From NCBI RefSeq assembly GCF_014207635.1, contig NZ_JACHIE010000001.1, positions 558,001-622,000 of the forward strand: a DNA stretch of 64,000 nucleotides. Reading direction: 5' to 3'. Source of the DNA: Acetobacter lovaniensis (lineage in GTDB: Bacteria; Pseudomonadota; Alphaproteobacteria; Acetobacterales; Acetobacteraceae). The notes beneath the pieces were generated by a model. That model saw nothing but the letters and a program-made list of their open reading frames with translations, had not been told where the DNA came from and did no database searches. A program made the translations under genes and the position numbers. Positions 16,139 to 24,076 of this stretch are shown one piece after another. Positions within the stretch are counted from its first letter, which is position 1. Every line of letters begins with the position of its first letter.

Positions 16139-17140
16139 ATGACCAGACGTCTGGATGCCACCCAAAGCGGCATTGCTACTGCTGCCAGCATTCTGCGGGC
16201 TGGCGGGCTTGTGGCCTTTGGCACGGAAACCGTTTACGGCCTTGGGGCAGATGCCAGCCAGCCACAGGCTGTCGCCCGGATTTTTGAAGCCAAGAACCGC
16301 CCGCGCTTTAACCCGCTGATCAGCCATTTTGCCAATGCACAGGCGGCGTTTACGCAGGTGGTGCCCAATGCCATGGCCCACAGGCTGGTACAGGCGTTCT
16401 GGCCGGGGCCACTTACGCTCATCCTCCCCCGCGCGCCGGGGGCAAGCATTAGCGATCTGGCGGCAGATGGCCTTGCCAGCCTTGCCGTGCGCGTACCCGC
16501 CAATGCCACAGCCCTTGCACTGCTGGAACAGGCGGGCCGCCCCATAGCCGCTCCTTCGGCCAACCGCTCCGGCCGTATCAGCCCCGTGGACGCGGCCCAT
16601 GTGCTGGAGGAACTGGACGGCCGGATAGACGCCGTGCTGGACAGTGGCCCCTGCACCGTGGGGGTGGAAAGTACCGTGGTGGACCTGACAGACCCGGACA
16701 CCCCCACCCTGCTGCGCCCTGGTGGTATAACGCTGGAAGAGCTTGTCGCCATCTGCCCGCACATAAGCCTGCCGCAAACCACGAGTGATGCAGCACCACA
16801 TTCCCCCGGTCGCATGGTCTCGCATTACGCGCCACACCTGCCTGTGCGGCTGAACGCCTTGCAGGCCCGGCCGGACGAGGCCCTGCTGGCGTTTGGCGCC
16901 ACCCGTCCCACCCTTGCCCCGCTGGTATGGAACCTGAGTAGCACTGGAAATCTGGAAGAAGCCGCAGCAAGGTTGTTTACCGGCCTGCGCACACTGGACC
17001 GCGAAGGGCAGACCCTTGGGTTGCGTCGCATTGCCGTGCAACCCATACCCCAGCACGGTCTGGGCCGTGCCATACAGGACCGCCTGAACCGCGCGGCAGC
17101 CCCCCGCCCGCAGGACGGAACAGAAGACATGGCACCATGA
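16139..17140 (+). CDS. Threonylcarbamoyl-AMP synthase, long Sua5 type
   Basis: The 333-residue enzyme makes threonylcarbamoyl-AMP from threonine, bicarbonate and ATP, the first step of t6A37 modification of ANN-decoding tRNAs. The N-terminal YrdC domain shows TETVYGLGADA, the KNRPRFNPL lysine-arginine motif and PSANRSGRISP. The C-terminal Sua5 domain (about residues 215-333) includes SPGRMVSHYAPHLP. The length identifies the Sua5 form as opposed to the short TsaC. Its stop overlaps the next gene's start (ATGA). Confidence 0.93.
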   Translation: MTRRLDATQSGIATAASILRAGGLVAFGTETVYGLGADASQPQAVARIFEAKNRPRFNPLISHFANAQAAFTQVVPNAMAHRLVQAFWPGPLTLILPRAPGASISDLAADGLASLAVRVPANATALALLEQAGRPIAAPSANRSGRISPVDAAHVLEELDGRIDAVLDSGPCTVGVESTVVDLTDPDTPTLLRPGGITLEELVAICPHISLPQTTSDAAPHSPGRMVSHYAPHLPVRLNALQARPDEALLAFGATRPTLAPLVWNLSSTGNLEEAAARLFTGLRTLDREGQTLGLRRIAVQPIPQHGLGRAIQDRLNRAAAPRPQDGTEDMAP

Positions 17141-17703
17141 CCGAGATTGATCCCAAGGAACTCAAAATCCTGTCGGACATTCTGGCGCTGGTGCTTGAAG
17201 ATCACCCCGGCCAGTCGGACACGGCCCTGCAGGCCCTGCGCAACCGTGCCCGCAAGAACAGCACAACCGGGGGAGCGCTCAAAAACCTGTTCCAGACCAT
17301 TGCGGTCAATCCATCCAAGGCCAAAAGCACAACCCGCCAGACTGGCGCGCGTGCCTCCGCCAGCAAGCCCAGAACAACGGACATGCCGGACCAGTACCGC
17401 GTACAGCTGCGCGAAATGGCCGACAGCATTACCCGGCTGGACCGCAACCTGCGCGTTGCCCACTCCCAGAACGAAACACTCAAATCCGAACTTTATCTGA
17501 CCCAGAAATCCCGGGCGGAACTCCAGACCCATCTGGCGACACTTCAGGCCGCCAAACGTGCCCAGAAGCCGCTAACCATTGCCATTGGCCTGCTGGTTGG
17601 CATGCTGGTGGGGGTTGCGGGGTCGCAGGCCGTGCATGCCCTGTGGCCTGCGACACCACCTCCAGCCCATACCATGGCCGACAACACCCATTATCTTTAC
17701 TGA
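17137..17703 (+). CDS. Hypothetical coiled-coil protein with a C-terminal membrane anchor
   Basis: The 188-residue product starts inside the sua5 stop codon (four-base overlap), so it is translationally coupled. Residues 1-60 are helical and polar, residues 85-145 look like a coiled coil with many Leu, Glu and Gln, and residues 150-168 form one transmembrane helix (LTIAIGLLVGMLVGVAG). This suggests a tail-anchored inner-membrane protein with a cytoplasmic N-terminal region. I do not recognise the family. No catalytic motif is visible. Confidence 0.72.
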   Translation: MTEIDPKELKILSDILALVLEDHPGQSDTALQALRNRARKNSTTGGALKNLFQTIAVNPSKAKSTTRQTGARASASKPRTTDMPDQYRVQLREMADSITRLDRNLRVAHSQNETLKSELYLTQKSRAELQTHLATLQAAKRAQKPLTIAIGLLVGMLVGVAGSQAVHALWPATPPPAHTMADNTHYLY

Positions 17704-17765
17704 CGGGTCACCCACCCGCGCGTTCAATTTTGTCTTTTTGTGCTTTTGCAGGGAAAACCAGAGCC

Positions 17766-19205
17766 ATGCCACAAACGTCCCTCCCCCCGTCCTTACATGA
17801 TGCGCTGGTGCAGATCCTTGGCCCTTCGGGTGTTCTGACCAACCCTGCGGATACAGAGGCGTTCTGTGTGGACTGGCGCGCCCTCTACCACGGCCATTGT
17901 GCCGCAGTGCTACGCCCGGCCAACACGGAGGAGTGTGCAAAAGCCGTGGCCCTGTGCCACGCACACAACGTGCCCATGGTGCCTCAGGGGGGCAATACCA
18001 GCATGGTAGGGGGAGCCACGCCGGATTCGAGCGGGCGGGCCGTTGTCATTTCCACCACCCGCATGAACCAGATCCACACGATTGACCATGCGGACCTGAC
18101 CATGACCGTGGATGCAGGGGTCACCCTTAAAGCGGCACAGGATGCGGCAAGTGCTCAGGGGCTATTGCTCCCGCTTTCCATCTCGTCCGAAGGATCGGCT
18201 GATATTGGCGGGATTCTGGCCACCAATGCAGGCGGCAACAACACGGTGCGCTACGGCAATGCCCGCGAACTGGCTCTGGGACTACAGGCCGTGCTGCCCG
18301 ATGGCAATGTGCTCAACCTGATGCGCAAGCTCCGCAAGGACAACACAGGGTATGCCCTGCGCCAGCTTCTGGTTGGCTCGGAAGGCACTCTGGGCATTAT
18401 TACGCAGGCGGTCATCCAGCTTCAGCCTGCCCCGCGCTCGCGCGAGACGGCACTTTGCGCGGTGGAAAACCCGCAGGGGGCACTCAACCTGTTTGCGGCC
18501 TTCCGCAAGCAGGACCCCTCCGCCATTCATGCGTTCGAGTTCATGTCCGGCACGTCCATGGCGCTGGTCAATGGGCTGATTGATGGTGCCACCCTGCCGC
18601 TGGAAGCCCCGGCCCCGGCCTATGTGCTGGTGGAACTGGCCAGCCCCCGCGCCGATGACAGCCTGCGCAGCCTGATGGAAGATGTACTGGGAAGCGCACT
18701 GGAAGACGGGCTGGTAACCGACGCCGTTCTGGCCGAAAGCGAAAGCCAGCGCCAGAGCCTGTGGATGATCCGCGAAGAACATGCCGAGGCACAAAAACGC
18801 GCAGGGGCGTCGGTCAAGAACGATGTCTCCGTACCACTGGCAGCCATACCGGAGTTTATTGAAGCGGCCACCAAAGCCTGCGAAGCCCTTATTCCGGGTA
18901 TTCGGGTTGCGCCCTTTGGCCATATTGGCGACGGCAACATCCACTTTAATCTGGTGCAGCCTGAAGGTGCGGACCCCGCAGCATTTCTGGCGCAGGACCA
19001 CGCCATGATGGATACGGTGGCCGAAATCGTGCGCAAACTGGGCGGGTCTTTCTCGGCCGAGCATGGGGTCGGCCAGCTTAAAACCTACATGATGCCATCC
19101 TGGCGTGGGGGTGCGGAACTGCAAGCCATGCGCCGGATCAAAGCGGCACTGGACCCGCAGGACCTTATGAACCCCGGCAAGGTTTTACCCCCCGCTCAGG
19201 CATAA
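17766..19205 (+). CDS. FAD-linked D-2-hydroxyacid dehydrogenase (GlcD/D-2-hydroxyglutarate type)
   Basis: A 479-residue flavoprotein with an N-terminal FAD-binding type-4 (VAO/PCMH-like) domain, containing PQGGNTSMVGGA and SSEGSADIGGILATNAGG. A C-terminal FAD-oxidase domain carries the metal-ligand motifs GHIGDGNIHFN and EHGVGQLK. This family oxidises D-2-hydroxyglutarate, D-lactate or glycolate and passes electrons to an acceptor other than O2. The absence of Fe-S motifs argues against fused D-lactate dehydrogenases of the Dld3/GlcDF type. The exact substrate is open, with D-2-hydroxyglutarate or D-lactate most likely. Confidence 0.88.
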   Translation: MPQTSLPPSLHDALVQILGPSGVLTNPADTEAFCVDWRALYHGHCAAVLRPANTEECAKAVALCHAHNVPMVPQGGNTSMVGGATPDSSGRAVVISTTRMNQIHTIDHADLTMTVDAGVTLKAAQDAASAQGLLLPLSISSEGSADIGGILATNAGGNNTVRYGNARELALGLQAVLPDGNVLNLMRKLRKDNTGYALRQLLVGSEGTLGIITQAVIQLQPAPRSRETALCAVENPQGALNLFAAFRKQDPSAIHAFEFMSGTSMALVNGLIDGATLPLEAPAPAYVLVELASPRADDSLRSLMEDVLGSALEDGLVTDAVLAESESQRQSLWMIREEHAEAQKRAGASVKNDVSVPLAAIPEFIEAATKACEALIPGIRVAPFGHIGDGNIHFNLVQPEGADPAAFLAQDHAMMDTVAEIVRKLGGSFSAEHGVGQLKTYMMPSWRGGAELQAMRRIKAALDPQDLMNPGKVLPPAQA

Positions 19206-19310
19206 TCCGTTACAGGACCGGGTGCATGGCAACCCGCGCCTCCGGTCCATCCCGGCACGGGCCTGCGGCCCACGCAGGCATAAACACTGCCCCCGCACGG
19301 AATAAGGGCT

Positions 19311-19778
19311 TTATTGCCCCCGTGAAGAAAAAGACAGTGTTGGATACCAAAAGCACAGTATTTGTAAAATAAAAGCGGGTAGAACAATCAGGCCGGGGTC
19401 AAACCCCACCATGAGCATTGCAAGGCCCGTGAGTATAGGGGCCGCAGCCCGTTCAACTCTGGCCCCCTGCGGTGTATTGCACGCCAGAACGGAGCATACG
19501 CCCCCCACACCCAGCGCCACGGCAGCCATAACCGCATAAAGCGGATGGCTTGTGGCCTGCGGCACCAGACCGTCATGCACACTGGAAAGGGAGGACAGAT
19601 CAGATGACCAGCCCGCCAGCCCGAACAGGAAGCTGAATGGCAGCACCAGCACACCAAACACATCACGCAGCAGGCCGACAAACCCCATGACAACAGGGGG
19701 AAGCACAACACACGCCACCCCCAGAGCCACGTCCAGAACCAGAAGGGCCAGAGTAGGGGTGGCCGTATTATTTTTCAT
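19311..19778 (-). CDS. Hypothetical membrane protein
   Basis: A 155-residue very hydrophobic protein with about four predicted membrane helices (residues 8-35, 38-57, 80-100 and 115-145) and short loops. It shows no motif I can name. It lies directly downstream of the AT-hook coiled-coil gene on the same strand (31-base gap), so both may be transcribed together. Confidence 0.6.
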   Translation of the reverse strand: MKNNTATPTLALLVLDVALGVACVVLPPVVMGFVGLLRDVFGVLVLPFSFLFGLAGWSSDLSSLSSVHDGLVPQATSHPLYAVMAAVALGVGGVCSVLACNTPQGARVERAAAPILTGLAMLMVGFDPGLIVLPAFILQILCFWYPTLSFSSRGQ

Positions 19779-19809
19779 ACCGGGAAACCCTCTGACGCAA
19801 GGTCAGGGA

Positions 19810-20469
19810 TTAATCCTTCCACCACTTGACGGGCTGGGGCTCTTCCACATTCGCCTCAGCGTCAACCTGCTCAGGTTCCTTGCGAGGGCGGCCACGCGGC
19901 TTGGCGTCCAGTTGCCGACGCAGGGCGGCTATTTCGGCCTCCTGCTCTTCTATCTGGCGGCGACCGGCACGAATTTCGCGCCCGGCAAGAGCCAGTTCGG
20001 CTTCCCGTTCGGCCAGTTTGTTTTTCTGTTCGGCAATCAGGGCATCAGCATGGCCGATGCGTGTCGTCAGCCCACGCTGGACAGCCTGCATGTCCGCCAA
20101 CTGACGGTCATTTTCTTCCGCCCGCAGCTTTTCTTCCGCCAACTGGCGACGCAGACGGGACAGTTCGCTGTTGTCTTCTTCATTAAAATGCACGGCGCGG
20201 GAGGTGCCTGCAATCCGTGGTGCGGCAACCGTACGCGGCGTTGTGCGCGCAAGGGAGTGTTTTTCCACCTGCACCTCACCATCGCGCACAAAGCGGCGGC
20301 GCTTGTTGTTGGCATTCTCGACGGCAGGACGGGTTTGCGGAGCAGCGGGAGAGCGGGGACGGGCGGAATGTCCAATACGTTCAAGCGCATTGCGCATGGA
20401 CGCTTCTTCAAGCCCTTCCTCATGATCCCTGTCCACTACGGGGGCAGAGAGAAAAGATGATGTATTCAT
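19810..20469 (-). CDS. Coiled-coil protein with a C-terminal AT-hook-like motif
   Basis: The product is 219 residues from ATG 20469; an in-frame GTG at 20484 would add five residues. Residues 85-185 form one long heptad-rich coiled coil. Immediately after it comes KPRGRPRKEPEQ, an AT-hook core (GRP flanked by basic residues) that can bind the minor groove of AT-rich DNA, and the chain ends in KWWKD. The Arg/Pro-rich N-terminal region looks disordered. A DNA-binding or nucleoid-associated role is plausible but inferred from the motif alone. I do not recognise the family. Confidence 0.68.
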   Translation of the reverse strand: MNTSSFLSAPVVDRDHEEGLEEASMRNALERIGHSARPRSPAAPQTRPAVENANNKRRRFVRDGEVQVEKHSLARTTPRTVAAPRIAGTSRAVHFNEEDNSELSRLRRQLAEEKLRAEENDRQLADMQAVQRGLTTRIGHADALIAEQKNKLAEREAELALAGREIRAGRRQIEEQEAEIAALRRQLDAKPRGRPRKEPEQVDAEANVEEPQPVKWWKD

Positions 20470-20722
20470 GAATTCAGATGTCACGTTTCAGATATATTAT
20501 GGACTGTATTAAAAGCTGCCAGAAAACCAATTATGTTTTTATGGCGTCCGCACAGGACAGATGCAGAGCATCTATGGTCATAGCCGGACGGTATAATAAA
20601 AACAGAGATATGGCCGCAGCACCGGCAGCAGGGTATTTTGCACACTGCCATACAGGCAACGTCTGCTGTGGTCCTCCATAACATATCCCCCCTCTTTTTC
20701 CAAGAGGTTGTACCGCAGAGCA

Positions 20723-21301
20723 CTATTTTTCGCCTTTTGGCACGGGTTGCCACACAATATCCGTCTGTCCGTCATGGTTGAAGTGACGGGCCAGCACAAA
20801 AAAGTAATCGGATAATCTGTTCAGTATTTTCAGCAAAACCGGGTTCACCTTTTCTACCCGCGCCAGAGCCACCATGCGGCGTTCGGCCCTGCGTACCTGT
20901 GTACGGGTCATGTGCGCCATTGCCGCTGGCACGGAACCACCGGGCAGCACAAACCCGTCAAGCGGAGACTGGCGCACCCTTAGCTCCTCTATCCTGCGCT
21001 CCAGCACCAGCAGGGCAGCCTCTTCCACACGACGGGCGCGCGCGGCCATGGGGCCATCTTCAGGCAGGCAGATATCGGCTCCCATATCAAACAGCAGATT
21101 CTGCACTTCTGTCAGTTGCCGGGCAACGCTGCCATCTGCCGGAATATGCGCCTGCACCAGACCAACCATGGCATTGACCTCATCCAGCGCACCCAGAACT
21201 TCAATACGGACTTCATCCTTGGCAACGCGTGACCCGTCACCCAGCGATGTCTGCCCGCCATCTCCGCCACGGGTTACAATTTTATCAATCCGTATGCTCA
21301 T
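20723..21301 (-). CDS. PduO-type cob(I)alamin adenosyltransferase
   Basis: The 192-residue enzyme adenosylates cob(I)alamin to form adenosylcobalamin from ATP. The ATP-binding N-terminal motif TRGGDGGQTSLGDG is at residues 9-22, the central RRAERR motif near residue 145 and the C-terminal NRLSDYFFVLAR near residue 168, all typical of the trimeric PduO/MMAB family. CAGGAG precedes the ATG at 21301. It stands alone, with no other cobalamin genes nearby. Confidence 0.93.
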   Translation of the reverse strand: MSIRIDKIVTRGGDGGQTSLGDGSRVAKDEVRIEVLGALDEVNAMVGLVQAHIPADGSVARQLTEVQNLLFDMGADICLPEDGPMAARARRVEEAALLVLERRIEELRVRQSPLDGFVLPGGSVPAAMAHMTRTQVRRAERRMVALARVEKVNPVLLKILNRLSDYFFVLARHFNHDGQTDIVWQPVPKGEK

Positions 21302-21462
21302 ATTCCGGGCTCCTGATGCTGACCTTATATTCCTGTATTCGTACAAATCGCACCACCTTACCCGGCATTGCAAAGACTAAAACCGGGAACAGGCCATGCA
21401 GTCCTATTCCCGTTTGCCACAGACGCGCCTATACAGCTTCAATGATGTTGACCGGACCTTTC

Positions 21463-21831
21463 ATGACACGTCTATGGCGGATCTGTGGAGCACTCCTTGT
21501 TGCCACAGGGACTATTATGGGCGCTTTGACCGCACACCTGCCCGATGCGCATTTTGCCGAAGGTGGGCGGGTCATGGCGCGCAGCGCCATGGATATGCAG
21601 ATGTGGCAGGGCATTGCCCTGCTGGTTCTGGGGCTTGGGCTGGCTGAACGCACCAACCGTCTCTTCATCGCGGGGGGTAGCGGGGTACTGGTGGGTACGC
21701 TCCTGTTCTGTGCCGGTGTGTACAACACGGCCTTTACCGGCCACCATGGCAGCCATATTGCCCCTATTGGCGGCAGTATTCTCATTCTTTCCTGGCTGGT
21801 GCTGGCCGCAGGCTGGGTCCGCCGGTCATGA
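21463..21831 (+). CDS. DUF423-family small membrane protein
   Basis: The 122-residue product has four membrane helices and the family pattern of an N-terminal GALLVATGTIMGALTAHLP segment, a central MWQGIALLVLGLG segment and the C-terminal IAPIGGSILILSWLVLA. This matches the DUF423 (YgdD-like) group of unknown function. The start at 21463 gives a typical N-terminus; ATG codons at 21442 and 21445 are alternatives. It overlaps the RlmM-like gene by four bases (ATGA). Confidence 0.82.
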   Translation: MTRLWRICGALLVATGTIMGALTAHLPDAHFAEGGRVMARSAMDMQMWQGIALLVLGLGLAERTNRLFIAGGSGVLVGTLLFCAGVYNTAFTGHHGSHIAPIGGSILILSWLVLAAGWVRRS

Positions 21832-22790
21832 GCACCTCCATACAGGGCGCATGGCTGGCAGCGGACGGGCTTAAACACGTTTTGCAAGAGGACCTGCTGC
21901 TCCGTGGAGTGGAGGTTGTGGCATGGCATGGCATGCTTGCCCTTTCCACCCACAAAGCACTCTACTCCCCCTGGGCGCTGGATATATGGACTGACCCGCA
22001 ACGCGCCAGCATTACCTCCATCCGCAATGCGTCAGACACACTGCGCGCCATCCAGCGCAACTGGAGCCTGTATGCGGTGGACAACTTCCGACGCTCCGGG
22101 CTGATTGTGCAAAAACTGCCCCCGGTCAAAGCCGCGGCTCTGGTTTTCCCCACCCCCGCACCGACCAGCCCGCTTGGGGCATGGACCTTGCTGGACACCT
22201 CCTCCTTGCTGTTTTCGGCCACAAAAACCAGCCCCTTTGTCAATGGCGCACCGGAGTTTGTGGAAAACCGGACAGACCCACCCTCCCGCGCCTACCTAAA
22301 GCTCTGGGAGGCCTGCACCCGGCTGGGCCGCTGGCCCGCTGCGGGTGAGCGGTGTTATGATCTGGGCGCTACACCGGGTGGGTGGACATGGGCACTGGCA
22401 AGCCTTGGCGCAGAGGTAACCGCGTTTGACCGCGCACCGCTTGCCCCATCGGTTGAGGCCATGCCGGGCGTAAGCTTCCAGCAGGCCAGCGCATTTGGGC
22501 TGGACCCAAAACAGCTCCCCGCCACGGACTGGGTTTTTTCCGACATTATTGCCTACCCCCAGCGCCTGCTGCGCCTGACCCGAGCATGGATTGATTCGGG
22601 GCAGACCAAGAACATTGTGCTGACAGTCAAGTTTCAGGGTGAAACAGACCACGAAACCGTGGCCGCCTTTGAGGCCATACCCGGCGGGGCACTCGCCCAT
22701 CTGGCGCATAACAAGCACGAACTGACATTCTTCTGGTCACAGGAGGCAGCCGACAAAGGCGTATCCCCCCTCCCCACCACCATAGCCTGA
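21828..22790 (+). CDS. RlmM-like 23S rRNA ribose 2'-O-methyltransferase
   Basis: The 320-residue SAM-dependent methyltransferase carries the motif DLGATPGGWTWAL (near residue 182), matching the SAM loop of RlmM/FtsJ enzymes. A later DWVFSDIIAYPQR and NIVLTVKFQG supply the acidic and lysine residues of the Rossmann core. E. coli RlmM modifies C2498 of 23S rRNA; the N-terminal part here fits the THUMP-like region but is shorter. The start is coupled to the DUF423 gene by an ATGA overlap. Confidence 0.82.
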   Translation: MSTSIQGAWLAADGLKHVLQEDLLLRGVEVVAWHGMLALSTHKALYSPWALDIWTDPQRASITSIRNASDTLRAIQRNWSLYAVDNFRRSGLIVQKLPPVKAAALVFPTPAPTSPLGAWTLLDTSSLLFSATKTSPFVNGAPEFVENRTDPPSRAYLKLWEACTRLGRWPAAGERCYDLGATPGGWTWALASLGAEVTAFDRAPLAPSVEAMPGVSFQQASAFGLDPKQLPATDWVFSDIIAYPQRLLRLTRAWIDSGQTKNIVLTVKFQGETDHETVAAFEAIPGGALAHLAHNKHELTFFWSQEAADKGVSPLPTTIA

Positions 22791-22841
22791 ACGTGTACAG
22801 GCATGGGGTGGCCGTAACGCCCAGCCCATGCTGCCACATGC

Positions 22842-23135
22842 CTAGCGGCTAGCCCGCCTGCGGCGGAGCAGGCGCTCAGCGCCATGCACCAGCAGCACGG
22901 CAAGCACAAAACACAGCACGATCATGACAACCGCAACTGTCTGCTGGGCCTGCGCCTGACCGTTGGAGGCCAGAAAACGCAGAATATCCCCCCCGGTGTG
23001 TCCGCCGGTCATGGCATCAAACCGGGGCAGAACACTCAATACCCAGCGCAGCAGAAAAACCAGAAGGGCCGTCAACCCGATTGTGGCCCCTGTCTTGATT
23101 ACGGTCAGCCGGATACTGCCTTCATCCTGCGCCAT
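22842..23135 (-). CDS. Hypothetical small membrane protein
   Basis: The 97-residue product has two clear membrane helices (residues 14-36 and 63-84) joined by a Gly-rich loop, and ends in a strongly basic RRRRASR tail that should stay in the cytoplasm. No family is recognised. It begins four bases after the secreted-protein gene upstream on the same strand, so the two probably form an operon. Confidence 0.6.
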   Translation of the reverse strand: MAQDEGSIRLTVIKTGATIGLTALLVFLLRWVLSVLPRFDAMTGGHTGGDILRFLASNGQAQAQQTVAVVMIVLCFVLAVLLVHGAERLLRRRRASR

Positions 23136-23139
23136 AAGG

Positions 23140-23721
23140 TTACAGGCGGTCTGCGGGCTGGTGGTTCATATGCGCCTGATGCTCCTCCACCGAAGCTTTC
23201 AGCCCCGGCACGTCCTGCGCCACCAGCGTATCCACGTAGGTGTTGTTCTTCCACACCCAGCGGTCCGAGCCATCGACCAGAATATCGCGCAGGCCCCCAT
23301 GCGTTGTGGGCAGCAGTTCAATAGGCCCGCTTACGGAATCCAGCACCTTGGTCCAAGTACCGTTGCGTTTGACATACACATCTGTCGAGCATCCGGCGGA
23401 CCCGCACAGGCTGGCTGCCTGCACCTGCACAAACAGCGCCATATTCGCACCGTTGGCAGACAGGGGGGCAGACCCCACGAGCACAAGCGGTTTGTCATTA
23501 TGGCGGGCGGCGGCGGCAAGATCATCCGCGTTCAGCTCACGCGCGGCACTGTCCAGTACGCTGCCACGCTGGTCAGTCAGGGCCACGGGATCGGTTTTAC
23601 CATGGGTGAATGCGCCTTGCCGGGCAGGCTTTGCGCCCAGCACCTGTGCTGCGCCAAAAACACCGCACGGCAGGGCAGACAACCCTGCCAACACACAATA
23701 CAACCCTACACGATGCCTCAA
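23140..23721 (-). CDS. Hypothetical secreted protein
   Basis: The product has a typical export signal (hydrophobic stretch in LYCVLAGLSALPCGVFGAAQ, cleavage near VLGA). The mature domain of about 165 residues has a likely disulfide pair (SLCGSAGCSTD). The start is uncertain: TTG at 23721 is eight bases after AAGGA, a GTG at 23727 is in frame, and the frame continues to ATG 23808, which would overlap the divergent gene's start at 23780. The family is not recognised; the VYVKRNGTWTKVLDS segment looks beta-rich. Confidence 0.65.
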   Translation of the reverse strand: MRHRVGLYCVLAGLSALPCGVFGAAQVLGAKPARQGAFTHGKTDPVALTDQRGSVLDSAARELNADDLAAAARHNDKPLVLVGSAPLSANGANMALFVQVQAASLCGSAGCSTDVYVKRNGTWTKVLDSVSGPIELLPTTHGGLRDILVDGSDRWVWKNNTYVDTLVAQDVPGLKASVEEHQAHMNHQPADRL

Positions 23722-23779
23722 GCGCACATTCCTTGTTTTTCCAGACCAGAATAGTCCCTTTGTGGAGTAGAGCCCAAGC

Positions 23780-24043
23780 ATGCCCGAGCAGACAAGCCAA
23801 AATACCACGCCAGAACAGCCCCGGCATCCAAAGCCCGGCCTCTACCGCCATTATAAGGGAGGATTGTACACGCTTCTATGCGTAGGCCGCCACAGTGAGA
23901 CGGAAGAATGGCTGGTCACTTACCGGTGCGATTCACAGGGAACCTACTGGGTGCGCCCGCTGGACATGTGGCTCCAGACAGTTCAGGGCGTGCCCCGTTT
24001 TGCATTGATCGGGGATAAGCCAGAGCAAACCCGTGGCGCGTAA
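23780..24043 (+). CDS. DUF1653 domain protein
   Basis: The 87-residue product carries the DUF1653 pattern GLYRHYKGGLYTLLCVGRHS followed by TEEWLVTYRC and VRPLDMW. This small beta-rich domain is common in bacteria, sometimes fused to other domains, and has no proven function. The gene is divergent from the secreted-protein gene and convergent with acsA. Confidence 0.8.
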   Translation: MPEQTSQNTTPEQPRHPKPGLYRHYKGGLYTLLCVGRHSETEEWLVTYRCDSQGTYWVRPLDMWLQTVQGVPRFALIGDKPEQTRGA

Positions 24044-24076
24044 GGGCACCCCCTCACACGCCACGGACCGAATGCC

